NCBI GenBank assembly: GCA_031549085.1
Contig: JAVBQL010000020.1
Location: forward strand, 3,326 to 67,325
Length of the DNA: 64,000 nt
Direction: 5' to 3'
Source of the DNA: JAVBQL01 sp031549085
GTDB lineage: Bacteria > Spirochaetota > GWE2-31-10 > MWDO01
The notes under the pieces were generated by a model. It was not told where the DNA came from. It was given only the letters and a program-made list of their open reading frames with translations, and did not search any database. Below are positions 26,357 to 34,189 of the stretch, one piece after another (positions within the stretch are counted from its first letter, which is position 1; every line of letters begins with the position of its first letter). The translations under genes were made by a program, and so were the position numbers.

Positions 26357-26569
26357 CTAATCTTCTTCAATATATACAACATCTATATTTTGATAGATTG
26401 TATAAAAGTCCTCTTCTAGAAAATTTAGTAAGTCCATCATTAATAGTGCAACAGATTTAACATTATCATCACAAAGATACTCTATATAGCTTTTTGATAG
26501 CAGATCAGCAATAGCCTTTGCCTGACCTATCTTTGCTTTAAAATCATCAGCTGCCTCTAAATACTCCAT
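26357..26569 (-). CDS. Small acidic protein behind a structured leader
   Basis: 70 residues from the ATG at 26569, 8 nt after AAGGAG. Acidic and helical (EYLEAADDFKAKIGQAKAIA, then LLMMDLLNFLEEDFYTIYQN), with no family I recognise. A longer frame to 26617 lacks a ribosome site and would overlap the hairpin. Its upstream region is unusual: a promoter about 265 nt away inside a 13-bp palindrome, and a leader that can form two exclusive folds. That investment suggests tight control, as seen for antitoxins, phage regulators or metabolite-controlled peptides. Function unknown. Confidence 0.6.
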   Translation of the reverse strand: MEYLEAADDFKAKIGQAKAIADLLSKSYIEYLCDDNVKSVALLMMDLLNFLEEDFYTIYQNIDVVYIEED

Positions 26570-26834
26570 CTCAAGTGCTCCTTGTATTATAAAAATAAAA
26601 CAAGTCCATAAAAGCACAGTGGAACCCCTGTTGGAGCATTACCAAATTATCCAGAAGCAATATAGAAACAAGGTAAGCTCCGTTAAAGATGCGCAGTTAC
26701 GGACTTGTTTGTAATAAAAACACACTTAAGATTACAGGCATGTTTTGAATGCGAGTAAAGGTTTTTTTATCTGCTTCTGGAATAATAGTTATTAAAGCCT
26801 ATTTAATGGATTCCACTCTGTTAAATATGACTTA
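26570..26834 (-). promoter_or_regulatory. Long leader with two mutually exclusive folds (attenuator- or riboswitch-like)
   Basis: Reading the minus strand from the predicted start at 26834: fold 1 pairs 26820-26808 with 26627-26615 (12 of 13) and 26786-26772 with 26659-26646 (14 pairs, one bulge). Fold 2 pairs 26711-26697 with 26611-26598 (AAACAAGTCC-type stem with a G-U) and 26681-26672 with 26643-26633 (10 pairs, one bulge). Each fold is internally nested but crosses the other. Fold 2 ends in a U-rich tract (TTTTATTTTT) about 13 nt before the ribosome site. Confidence 0.5.
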
Positions 26835-26873
26835 TTGACCATTATACTCTATAATGAGTTTAATGGTCAATAA
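26832..26873 (-). promoter_or_regulatory. Promoter within a 13-bp inverted repeat
   Basis: TTATTGACCATTA (26832-26844) and TAATGGTCAATAA (26861-26873) form a perfect inverted repeat. On the minus strand it contains TTGACC (26870-26865), 18 nt, TATAAT (26846-26841), so a regulator bound to the repeat would control the leader and the small acidic gene. Confidence 0.5.
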
Positions 26874-27168
26874 ATTTTATAAAAAAAGAAATATATTTAA
26901 ATTAAATATAAAAATTAAAAAAATAAATATCTTTATAAAGTATATCATGAATATGAGATAAATATATAATATTGTATTAATTTATTTAACATTATGCTAG
27001 ATAATTATTATACTATAATATTAATAGGTCTTTCAGTAAAAAACACATCTAATCGTAATGCAATTTAGCATGTTTTTATATTATAATCAATTTAAGAGAT
27101 AGAACAAATACTATTTTTTGTATAATTCTCACTTTTTTAAATAAAAGTAGACTAATAGTCCTTGCTCC

Positions 27169-27207
27169 TTTTTATTGCTGTTATTATATTTATAATAGCA
27201 ATAAAAA
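27169..27207 (+). promoter_or_regulatory. Hairpin just upstream of a ribosome site
   Basis: TTTTTATTGC (27169-27178) pairs with GCAATAAAAA (27198-27207), and A/T pairs continue inside. It ends 4 nt before the GGGGGAGG ribosome site of the 52-aa ORF, so it may be an operator or a translational control element. Confidence 0.4.
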
Positions 27208-27228
27208 CCTTGGGGGAGGAATAGAGAT

Positions 27229-27387
27229 ATGAAAATGCAAAAAGAATGTAAGGAAAATAGTAGAAAAGAAAAAATATTTTTTTACACACAAAAAGAGAGT
27301 TTTGAAATTGCGATGAAAAGCAATTTTTCTCCTTTAGATAGTGTTGGAGAATTTATGGTAAAACTTAATTTAATAGTACCTAATTAA
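27229..27387 (+). CDS. Candidate 52-residue protein
   Basis: ATG at 27229 follows one of the best ribosome sites of the window (TGGGGGAGGAATAGAG). The frame gives 52 residues: a basic start (MKMQKECKENSRKEKIFFYT) and a mixed tail ending NLIVPN. No membrane segment, no family I know. It ends 38 nt before the end of the convergent hydrolase gene. The strong ribosome site and the hairpin before it argue for a real gene. Confidence 0.5.
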   Translation: MKMQKECKENSRKEKIFFYTQKESFEIAMKSNFSPLDSVGEFMVKLNLIVPN

Positions 27388-27425
27388 TATCTCTAAAGAG
27401 CAGCCTGCCTAACCCTAATCATAAA

Positions 27426-28406
27426 CTACTTTTTATACTTTGCAAAAAAAGCAAGATCTCTATTTAATGCCTCATACCAATTTTGGCTAATGTTGTGATC
27501 CGCCCCCTTATATATATAATAGTTAAATATTATCTTATTTGTGCGTTTTTCATTCTCTTTTTTTATAGCTGCTTCAAAGTCATTTGACCAAGATAGTGGC
27601 ACAGCATCATCCTTTGTCCCCTGATGAAGCTGTATAGCTGCCCCATCAGCCATAAGATTTAAATTATCTATAATAGAAAAATCTTTTACTTTATATTGTT
27701 TTTCAAAAACACTACTTATCCACTCTCTAAGCCTATCCCCTTGCTCTGTTCCTGCTTTGGCATAGTGGGTCATTGAATATGGCCATGGCTTACTAACTGG
27801 TTCCCAAAGGGTCATAGGAATAGCAACTCCCAAGATCTCGCTTGCTGTTATTGCAACCTGACCGCCATTGCTATGTCCCCACATAAAAAAGCTCTTTGGA
27901 TACTCTATAGCTGTCTTATTGACTCTATTGCTAACCCCCTTCTCATCAAGGCTCTTATATAGCTCAACTGCACTGATTGGCATTATATAGCGTGAAAATG
28001 GTGAGTCTCCCAATCCATCATCATCAGAGCCACCATACCCAAAAAAATCAATAGAGATTGCCATATAACCATTAGAAGCATAATATTTCATAGTATTTTG
28101 TGATCCAAGACCTATATAGTAACCTTTCTTTGGAGAATAGCCCCTAAAGCATAAAATGACACCAATTGGCTTTTTTTTAGGATATACAATCAAGCCGCTC
28201 ATTTTTTTACCCATCGTGGTAAAAGAGTGAGTAAAGACGAAATAGTCTCTCTTTTCTTCTCTTAAACTATCAATATTTATTTCATTTGCAGTAAATTGAT
28301 AATTATCTCTTAAATTAACAATTGAGAGCCTGTCATATTGAAGCTCCTCTGAATGTATGAACACTATAGTTGTAACAAAAAACACCAAGAAATTCCATTT
28401 TCTCAT
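27426..28406 (-). CDS. Secreted alpha/beta hydrolase
   Basis: 326 residues with a signal peptide (residues 1-20). Alpha/beta-hydrolase fold of the dienelactone-hydrolase/S9-peptidase type: nucleophile elbow GHSNGG (Ser179), a downstream Asp (Asp267 in GTKDDAVP) and a His (His304 in GADHN) give a complete triad; the segment LCFRGYSPKKG supplies an oxyanion-type turn. Likely a periplasmic or exported esterase; substrate unknown. AGGAG ribosome site. Promoter TTGACT, 16 nt, TATAAT at 28465-28438. Confidence 0.85.
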   Translation of the reverse strand: MRKWNFLVFFVTTIVFIHSEELQYDRLSIVNLRDNYQFTANEINIDSLREEKRDYFVFTHSFTTMGKKMSGLIVYPKKKPIGVILCFRGYSPKKGYYIGLGSQNTMKYYASNGYMAISIDFFGYGGSDDDGLGDSPFSRYIMPISAVELYKSLDEKGVSNRVNKTAIEYPKSFFMWGHSNGGQVAITASEILGVAIPMTLWEPVSKPWPYSMTHYAKAGTEQGDRLREWISSVFEKQYKVKDFSIIDNLNLMADGAAIQLHQGTKDDAVPLSWSNDFEAAIKKENEKRTNKIIFNYYIYKGADHNISQNWYEALNRDLAFFAKYKK

Positions 28407-28437
28407 AATTATTCTCCTAAAAGATCACATAATATAA

Positions 28438-28465
28438 ATTATATGAGATTAAAAGAAATAGTCAA
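28438..28465 (-). promoter_or_regulatory. Promoter of the hydrolase gene
   Basis: TTGACT (28465-28460), 16 nt, TATAAT (28443-28438) on the minus strand, about 30 nt before the ATG. Confidence 0.65.
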
Positions 28466-28579
28466 GAGAATATAGTCTAGTAAAAATTCTACTTTATAGA
28501 TCTATAAGCAAAACCTCTTTAATATTCAACAAAATGTTTCTAAACAATAGAGCATTTAAATAGAAAAAATATCGATAAG

Positions 28580-28644
28580 AAAAAACAGCTCATTTATAAT
28601 ATTTAATAAATTGAGCTGCTTTTATCTTATTCATAAGTGATCTA
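28580..28644 (-). ncRNA. Candidate small RNA gene
   Basis: A consensus promoter on the minus strand (TTGACT 28679-28674, 17 nt, TATAAT 28656-28651) predicts a start near 28644. A terminator hairpin CAGCTCAATTTAT / ATAAATGAGCTG (28618-28606 / 28597-28586) with a T6 run ends the RNA near 28580, giving about 65 nt. The 5' part contains ATCACTTATGAATAA, which recurs in the element at 36822-36994. No ORF. Confidence 0.6.
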
Positions 28645-28650
28645 AGAAAT

Positions 28651-28679
28651 ATTATATTGTTTTATAAAAACAAAGTCAA
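28651..28679 (-). promoter_or_regulatory. Promoter of the small RNA at 28580-28644
   Basis: TTGACT, 17 nt, TATAAT; a perfect spacing and -10 with no protein gene downstream before the terminator. Confidence 0.65.
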
Positions 28680-28907
28680 CTATTTTTATGAAAAAACAAG
28701 AAAAATGTAGATTTTAATAATCTTTTTATTTAATAATAAAAACAGTTTTTAATATAAGTTAACAAAAAAAATATTTTATATTAAAAATTAATATTATGTT
28801 AGATAATTTATTCTGAAATAGTGAAGAATTATGAGCGATCTGTATAATAATTTGAATATATTTGAGCAATCTTGAAAAATATAGTCAATTTTTGGCTCTT
28901 TTAAAAT

Positions 28908-28982
28908 TCAAAAAAAGTAGAGAAGAATAAATGGGGAACTCTTCTCTACTTTTGATAAAAACCATGTTCAATAAAAAAACAT
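28908..28982 (-). ncRNA. Candidate small RNA gene
   Basis: Minus-strand promoter TTGACA (29016-29011), 17 nt, TATAAA (28993-28988) predicts a start near 28982. A perfect 14-bp terminator stem AAAAGTAGAGAAGA / TCTTCTCTACTTTT (28953-28940 / 28926-28913 on the minus strand) with a T7 run ends it, giving about 75 nt: some 29 unpaired nt plus the terminator, a plan typical of trans-acting small RNAs. No ORF. Confidence 0.6.
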
Positions 28983-28987
28983 ACTGT

Positions 28988-29016
28988 TTTATATTTTTTT
29001 ATTAGATAAATGTCAA
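28988..29016 (-). promoter_or_regulatory. Promoter of the small RNA at 28908-28982
   Basis: TTGACA, 17 nt, TATAAA on the minus strand; the divergent WG gene at 29208 has its own upstream region. Confidence 0.6.
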
Positions 29017-29207
29017 TATTTTAATCATATTAAAATAAAAAAATATTATATCTATTTTAGTCTTTGTTAATAGCACTATTAAAAATTATTCAATAGATAT
29101 ATTGTTGCTATACTTTGCAAAAAAATAAATTAATTTCAAAATTATTAGAAAATATAGTAAATTATATGTGAAAGAATACTGGCTATACTATTTTTAAGGA
29201 AGATAAA

Positions 29208-30038
29208 ATGGATGAGAAAAATAAGAGTGAGACAAATGACAAAGAGGTTAGCGATAACATTATAACTAATAATTATGATGCTATCGGTGATTTTAAATAT
29301 GGACTGGCTAAAGTAGTAAAGAATAATCTTTGGGGCATAATTGATAAAGATCATAATGAGATAATTAAGCCCAAATATAACCATATAAACGATTTTAAAT
29401 ATGGTCTTGCATGGGCAGAGCTTGATCATAAGTGGGGCTTGGTTTCAAATGATGGAAGAGAGCTAGTTCATCCGAAATATGATGATGCAAGTGATTTTTA
29501 TAGTGAGATGGCATTTATCAAAATTAATAATAAGTGGGGAACAATCTCGACATCTGGACATGAGATGGCCCCTCCAAAATATGATTGGATAGGGACTCCA
29601 AAAAATGGGTATACTTTGGTAAAAATTGATGAAAAAGATGGACCAAAATATGGCTATATAAACAGTGCTGGAGTTGAGACAATAGAGCCTCAATATGATT
29701 TTGCAGAATCATTTAATAGAGAAATAGCGCTTGTATCAGCTAATGATAAGTTTTTTTATATTGATAAAAATAATAGGCACATAACAAACCACTATGACTC
29801 TATAGAGCCCTTTCAAGATGGGGTTGCAAGAGTCGTTTTAAATAGAAAATGCGGCTTTATTAATGAGTATGGAAAAGAGATTGTCCCTCCTAAATATGAC
29901 TCTATTAGTGAGTTTAAAGATAGGCTTGCTTGGGGTAAAATTGGCAATGAGTTTGTAGAACTAAAGAGAGAGAGAGATAGCAATTACGAGGTCATTATAA
30001 CCGAACAAAAGACCGTAAATAGTATTGAAGAAAAATAG
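29208..30038 (+). CDS. WG-repeat protein, cytosolic
   Basis: 276 residues, no signal peptide; Lys/Glu/Asn-rich first 20 residues. About seven WG-type repeats, for example LWGIIDKDHNEIIKPKYNHI, KWGLVSNDGRELVHPKYDDA and KCGFINEYGKEIVPPKYDSI, where Cys replaces Trp in the last. AAGGAAG ribosome site. The TATACT box near 29183 may be its -10. Charged C-terminal tail (LKRERDSNYEVIITEQKT). Function unknown; an intracellular binding protein is likely. Confidence 0.85.
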   Translation: MDEKNKSETNDKEVSDNIITNNYDAIGDFKYGLAKVVKNNLWGIIDKDHNEIIKPKYNHINDFKYGLAWAELDHKWGLVSNDGRELVHPKYDDASDFYSEMAFIKINNKWGTISTSGHEMAPPKYDWIGTPKNGYTLVKIDEKDGPKYGYINSAGVETIEPQYDFAESFNREIALVSANDKFFYIDKNNRHITNHYDSIEPFQDGVARVVLNRKCGFINEYGKEIVPPKYDSISEFKDRLAWGKIGNEFVELKRERDSNYEVIITEQKTVNSIEEK

Positions 30039-30134
30039 TATTATACTCACATAATAACCACTCTATATAACAAACACACTATTTAAACTAAACAAAAAAA
30101 AATATATAAAAAAAAACAATATAAATTATTAATA

Positions 30135-30184
30135 TTGACTATTATGTCTAATAGTATTATTCTATAATAATTAGTATTATTAGA
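30135..30184 (+). promoter_or_regulatory. Promoter with two direct operator-like repeats
   Basis: TTGACT (30135-30140), 17 nt, TATTCT (30158-30163). TAGTATTATT occurs at 30152-30161, overlapping the -10, and again at 30172-30181, exactly 20 bp (two helical turns) later; TCTAATA/TATTAGA bracket the pair. A good candidate operator for the repressor at 30366. Confidence 0.45.
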
Positions 30185-30365
30185 TAATAAAAGAGGCACA
30201 ATTTTTATATTAAGCAGTATTAATATCTGATTAAATTAAATAATTTCGTTTTTGATTGTATATTAATCTGTTTTTGTTCACCTCTTTATTATTATAGTAA
30301 TGTATTCTTCGTTGGATATTATACATGTTATAATATATTATTATTTTATTAAAAAAGGTGGTTTT

Positions 30366-31007
30366 ATGATGGACAACATTGGGACAAGACTCACTACATT
30401 AAGAGAGTCTTTAAAAGAGACTAAAGCTTCATTTGCAGCGAGTATAAAGATATCACCGCAAAGATTACATAATTATGAAACTGGAAAGAGAAATATTCCT
30501 CAAGATATCCTTGATCGTTTAAAAAAAATGTATAGAGTAAATCTTGAGTGGCTTCTATATGGCATTGATGACATGTTTATCGCAGAGGGAAAGCTACAAT
30601 ACCCCCTTTTGGAACAGAAAGTATCTGCAGGAATGCAGGCTGTTATTTTTGATGATATTTTAGATAAGCCTTCTCGCTATCTATCTGTTTCACGTGATAT
30701 ACTTGGAAGACATGCTAATGAAAAAGCATTTTTTATGATCGTTGTTGGAAACAGTATGGAACCTAAGATCAAAAATGGAGATCTAATTGCATCAGTTAGA
30801 ATAAGCCATCCTGAAATGATCAATGATACATATGTAATCAGATATAATGGAATTATGATGGTAAAAAATATTCAGTGGCTCTCCCCTACAGAGATAATAA
30901 TCATAAGTGAAAATAAAATTTATGAGCCTATAAGAATAAGGCTTAATGAAAACCAGACAGACTTTGCCATTTTAGGGAAAGTGATATTCCATGGAGAGTT
31001 TTACTAA
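30366..31007 (+). CDS. HTH repressor with S24 peptidase domain, cleavage-competent type
   Basis: 213 residues from ATG 30366, shortly after AAGGTGG; the frame to 30300 adds residues without a ribosome site. XRE-type HTH (residues about 5-60, FAASIKISPQRLHNYETGKR) and S24 domain with VSAGMQ (Ala88-Gly89 cleavage site), VVGNSMEPKI (Ser130) and IMMVKNIQW (Lys167). All elements for RecA-stimulated self-cleavage are visible, unlike the paralogue at 7511. Such repressors control prophages, plasmids or SOS-like genes. It lies at the edge of the rep/par module, so plasmid control is plausible. Operator candidates at 30152-30181. Confidence 0.85.
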   Translation: MMDNIGTRLTTLRESLKETKASFAASIKISPQRLHNYETGKRNIPQDILDRLKKMYRVNLEWLLYGIDDMFIAEGKLQYPLLEQKVSAGMQAVIFDDILDKPSRYLSVSRDILGRHANEKAFFMIVVGNSMEPKIKNGDLIASVRISHPEMINDTYVIRYNGIMMVKNIQWLSPTEIIIISENKIYEPIRIRLNENQTDFAILGKVIFHGEFY

Positions 31008-31022
31008 AACTATTATAGACAC

Positions 31023-31364
31023 TTAGGCATCAACAGAAAATATCTTCTCACCCTTCTCATTGATAAAAACATATCCAGAAAGCTTTGATACAACAAGCTT
31101 TCTGATTTTGTAGTTATCTTTATTTTTTAGAAACTCATCATAAAACTTAGAGATAAACTCTCTAAATGTCCCCTCAACCTCTACCTTTAAAAGCAAAATA
31201 TTATTTCCAGAATCATCCTCATTATCACTATTTTTTTTATTAAAAAAAGAGAGAACATCTGATGCAAATTGGCTGCTATTATTAGCATCTTGAAGAAGAT
31301 AGTTTATAATAATATCTATTTTTCTCTTTGGTTTTCTTCTGTTGTATAATTTTGTCTCTGACAT
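31023..31364 (-). CDS. Small basic-then-acidic protein near the replicon module
   Basis: 113 residues: a basic N-terminus (KLYNRRKPKRKIDIIINYLL), a Ser/Asn/Asp-rich middle (about 46-55), and a C-terminal half with helix and strands ending GYVFINEKGEKIFSVDA. AAGGAG ribosome site. Convergent with the S24 repressor, 15 nt apart. The basic N-terminus could bind DNA; a partner of ParA is conceivable because no ParB is otherwise visible, but there is no recognised motif. Function unknown. Confidence 0.6.
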   Translation of the reverse strand: MSETKLYNRRKPKRKIDIIINYLLQDANNSSQFASDVLSFFNKKNSDNEDDSGNNILLLKVEVEGTFREFISKFYDEFLKNKDNYKIRKLVVSKLSGYVFINEKGEKIFSVDA

Positions 31365-31804
31365 ATTTTCTCCTTCTATTTTTAAACTAAAAAAAATAAA
31401 GACCCTATTAAACAGAGAACATTATAACATTACTAAAAAAATTGGTCTATTCTTATCTGACAATAATTTCAAATAATTATTTATAAACAGGTATTTATAA
31501 ATCATAGAAAGAAAAAAATAAATTTAGTTTATGTAAAATTTGTGTAACACTATATAATAAATTATTATTATACTTAATTAAAAATAATTTTAGCGATATT
31601 CTAGTAGATAAGAATATTTATTATTTCTGATCTATAAAACACTCTATAGATCTACTTTTCAAAGCAAACATAACAAAAAATTCAACTAAAATAGAATAAA
31701 AAAATATATTTTTATCTTATAAAATATTCATTAAAATTGTAAAATATATTATGTTACTGTATATTTTTATCTATTTATTTTATCTTTTCTTCGGGAGGTT
31801 AATT

Positions 31805-32335
31805 ATGTCTATGTATGACGAAATCCACAAGTTTAGCGGCGACTTGATGAAAGTTAAGCTATATTGCAAGTGGGGTCTAATAACAAAGGATAATAGAGAA
31901 GTCCTTGAACCAAAATATGACTCCATTAGTTATTTCAACGATGATGGCTTTGCAGAGATTAAACTTGATGGCAGAACAGGCCGTATTAATATGAAAGGCA
32001 TTGTATGTATTCAACCTAAATATGATACAATTGATATGGGCTATTCTGACATCCTCTATAAAGTCAGGGTCAACAACCGATGGGGGTTGATAGAAGCAAA
32101 CTATTGCACTGAAGTTATTCCGCCTCAGTATGATGAACTTTTGAAACCTTATAGTGGTCTTATCCCTGTAAAGTTTAACAAGAAGTGGGGATTTATAGAT
32201 ATCGATGATAAGGAGATCATTAGATTTAAGTACGACGAAATCATATTTGATGATGACTTCGTTATGGGAAGAGTAGGTGATAGCTACCAGCTTATCAATC
32301 TTGACTTGCAAAATTGCGCAAAAATATCTTTATAG
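31805..32335 (+). CDS. WG-repeat protein, cytosolic, short
   Basis: 176 residues from ATG 31805, 6 nt after GGGAGG; the frame to 31751 would prepend a hydrophobic stretch without a ribosome site, so a secreted form is unlikely but not excluded. Four to five repeats, for example KWGLITKDNREVLEPKYDSI, RWGLIEANYCTEVIPPQYDE and KWGFIDIDDKEIIRFKYDEI. Smallest WG protein here. A hairpin with a G8 tract follows. Confidence 0.8.
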   Translation: MSMYDEIHKFSGDLMKVKLYCKWGLITKDNREVLEPKYDSISYFNDDGFAEIKLDGRTGRINMKGIVCIQPKYDTIDMGYSDILYKVRVNNRWGLIEANYCTEVIPPQYDELLKPYSGLIPVKFNKKWGFIDIDDKEIIRFKYDEIIFDDDFVMGRVGDSYQLINLDLQNCAKISL

Positions 32336-32356
32336 TAAAAAAAATAAAATAAATAG

Positions 32357-32386
32357 AGTCCCTAAACTTGTAAGGGGGGGGACTTT
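32357..32386 (+). terminator. Terminator-like hairpin with G8 tract
   Basis: AGTCCC pairs with GGGACT across CTAAACTTGTAAGGGG-type loop sequence, followed by a T5 run. It ends the WG gene at 32335. Confidence 0.55.
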
Positions 32387-32494
32387 TTAAGGAAATATTC
32401 CAATTTTATAAAATTAACTATATTCTAAAAAAAATAATTTTCAAAAACTGCCAGCATATAATATATCTAATTAAAAACAAAACATTATAATAAT

Positions 32495-33424
32495 CTAGCC
32501 TATCATAGCAAGAAAATGGCTTATTAGGGCTGCCTCCGTTACTGTTTCAAGTAAATTTTTATCATCGTATACTTTTTTATCTGCCATTAGCTTTTCTGTG
32601 ATTTCAGTTCTAAGTTTTGAAATATCATTAAGAGAACTATCTTTAATCATCTTTTTAGCTATTGCAACCTTTTCTGCAGAAGAGAGAGAGGGTCTATTCT
32701 GTTTTTCTGACTTATATGTGTCATAGAGTGGATCTATCCACTCATCCATTATAGACATATAGAGATATGTTGCTTTTGATCGTATCTTTTTTGGATGATT
32801 TTTTAGTAAAAATCTTATCTGCTCTATCTTCTCTTGGATGAAAAATAGATCTCTTTTATTAATTATTTTATCTATTTGGCTATTTGATATTCCAAACTCC
32901 TTCAAGGTTTTTAAAATTATCGACTTAGCCTCTTCGTCTTCTGTTTTATTTTTCTCTGTTTTAAGATCTTGTATAGCTACCTCATTTTGTTTGGTTGGAG
33001 TTTTTGTTTTTTGATTTTCCATTTGTGATTTTGAGCAAATGGAACTATTATTTTTGTTTAAGGTCTCTAAATCCTCTTTTTCAGAACTACTGGAGCTATT
33101 TTGGCTGCAACTATTGATGATCTCATTCATAAAATCATCATCAACAAAAGTATACCATATCGTTCTATCATACTTTATTTTATTGTGATTATCTTTTATG
33201 AGTATATTACTATCTACTAGATCTTGGATAGTTTTTCTGATCTTTGTTATATTAATAAACGGAAATTTTTCTTTTAAACTATCAATTGTCTGGTATGTCC
33301 AATACTTGTCATTAACAAAGTTTTTATTATTTTTTTTATTTATATTTATCCAAAATGCAAAGTTCTGCAGAATTATAGCACTGGTAATGCCAAATTTCAG
33401 CATCAGATTATCATTGATATACAT
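32495..33424 (-). CDS. Replication initiator/replisome-organiser-like protein
   Basis: 309 residues. The first 100 residues follow the plan of phage and plasmid replication proteins with a winged-helix N-terminus: AIILQNFAFWININKKNNKN, YWTYQTIDSLKEKFPFINIT, KIRKTIQDLVDSNILI and DRTIWYTFVDD. A Ser/Asn/Lys/Glu-rich linker (about 105-170) and a helical C-terminal domain (KTLKEFGISNSQIDKIINKR; ATYLYMSIMDEWIDPLYDTY) follow, as in DnaD/RepA-like initiators. Such proteins bind origin DNA and load helicase. AAGGAG before ATG. Its long, hairpin-rich leader is covered by an opposing short transcript (33682-33770), the usual plan of plasmid copy control. Confidence 0.65.
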   Translation of the reverse strand: MYINDNLMLKFGITSAIILQNFAFWININKKNNKNFVNDKYWTYQTIDSLKEKFPFINITKIRKTIQDLVDSNILIKDNHNKIKYDRTIWYTFVDDDFMNEIINSCSQNSSSSSEKEDLETLNKNNSSICSKSQMENQKTKTPTKQNEVAIQDLKTEKNKTEDEEAKSIILKTLKEFGISNSQIDKIINKRDLFFIQEKIEQIRFLLKNHPKKIRSKATYLYMSIMDEWIDPLYDTYKSEKQNRPSLSSAEKVAIAKKMIKDSSLNDISKLRTEITEKLMADKKVYDDKNLLETVTEAALISHFLAMIG

Positions 33425-33479
33425 GAAAGAGGTCTCCTTTTATATTTTTTAAAATTCTAATTAGACAAAACAATATACA

Positions 33480-33600
33480 CTCAAATCATATTAAAAAATT
33501 TGAGAGGTTTAATTTTAAAGCTGATTTATCTTTTGCCTTTAAGATCTCATCAATTATTTAAGTAGATCTTACGCATAGATATATAAATACAGCTTTTTTA
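33480..33600 (-). promoter_or_regulatory. Structured leader upstream of rep
   Basis: Nested stems: AAAGCTG (33517-33523) with CAGCTTT (33590-33596), enclosing TAAGATC (33540-33546) with GATCTTA (33565-33571); a further stem CTCAAAT/ATTTGAG at 33480-33504. AGATCT occurs twice. Likely part of the 5' leader of the rep mRNA or of the origin. Confidence 0.4.
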
Positions 33601-33646
33601 GAGATAAAATAAAAATTATTTTTTATGAAAAAATAAAATATTTTTT

Positions 33647-33675
33647 TTGACTTGACAAAACCAGATAAATATAAT
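33647..33675 (+). promoter_or_regulatory. Strong promoter opposing rep
   Basis: TTGACT (33647-33652), 17 nt, TATAAT (33670-33675). A second, overlapping pair (TTGACA 33652-33657, 17 nt, TAGATT) is also possible. It drives transcription toward parA and antisense to the rep leader. Confidence 0.65.
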
Positions 33676-33681
33676 AGATTT

Positions 33682-33770
33682 GAAACAACTAAATTTCTAA
33701 TTTCATATTATATGTATCAGCCTTTTATTCTTATAGATTGCCGTCTTTAAGTATAAGGGCTGGTTTTTTT
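33682..33770 (+). ncRNA. Candidate antisense (copy-control) RNA of the replicon
   Basis: From the promoter at 33647-33675, transcription would start near 33682. CAGCC (33718-33722) pairs with GGCTG (33758-33762), extended either by TT/AA or by CTTATA/TATAAG (33730-33735 / 33752-33757), and a T7 run (33764-33770) follows: an intrinsic terminator. The result is an RNA of about 89 nt, antisense to the leader of the divergent rep gene. Confidence 0.5.
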
Positions 33771-33799
33771 GTCGAATCTATTTTTTGCCTCCTTTATTG

Positions 33800-33817
33800 T
33801 GTGCAACCGGTTGCACA
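33800..33817. repeat. Palindrome, candidate parS centromere site, copy 1
   Basis: TGTGCAACCGGTTGCACA is a perfect 18-bp palindrome. The same 16-bp core occurs again at 35129-35144, so the two copies bracket parA. I saw it nowhere else. GC-rich in a very AT-rich context. Confidence 0.6.
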
Positions 33818-33994
33818 TTTAATTTTATTTATTTTTACCACCATTATGGGTATTTTTTACTTCTCATCAAAACACTCTTTTCTCTGCTTCATTTATTACT
33901 CTCTTTTGCTTCTCCCATCCAAGATCGATATATGCTCAACTTGCTAAATTACAAAATATTATAGGTTATTAAAAGACAAAAGTCAATTTAAAAT

Positions 33995-34027
33995 TCCCGA
34001 AATTTAAAAAAAACGATCTTTTCGGGA
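33995..34027. promoter_or_regulatory. Hairpin in the parA upstream region
   Basis: TCCCGAAA (33995-34002) pairs with TTTCGGGA (34020-34027). It may end the transcript crossing the palindrome or act in parA autoregulation. Long T-runs follow at 34061-34095. Confidence 0.4.
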
Positions 34028-34189
34028 TCTTCTCTTTGATTATTAATTATCGAGATTAATTTCGTTTTTTTAACATTAATTTGCTTTTTTTTTTTATATT
34101 TCTATGATATATTATAACTTGATTTTCATCAAAAATAAAGAGTTAATTTAGAAATTTGCTTTTCTAGATTAAATGTTAAGAGGTTCTTT

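Noticed and set aside
26615..26643. T-box-like motif (GTGGAACC) on the plus strand
   Set aside because: The motif is one arm of an inverted repeat, the expected Stem I and specifier loop are absent, and no tRNA-related gene lies downstream on that strand.
33738..33947. 69-codon hydrophobic ORF between rep and parA
   Set aside because: TTG start inside the terminator of the antisense RNA, no ribosome site, and it runs across the palindrome; most likely a chance frame.
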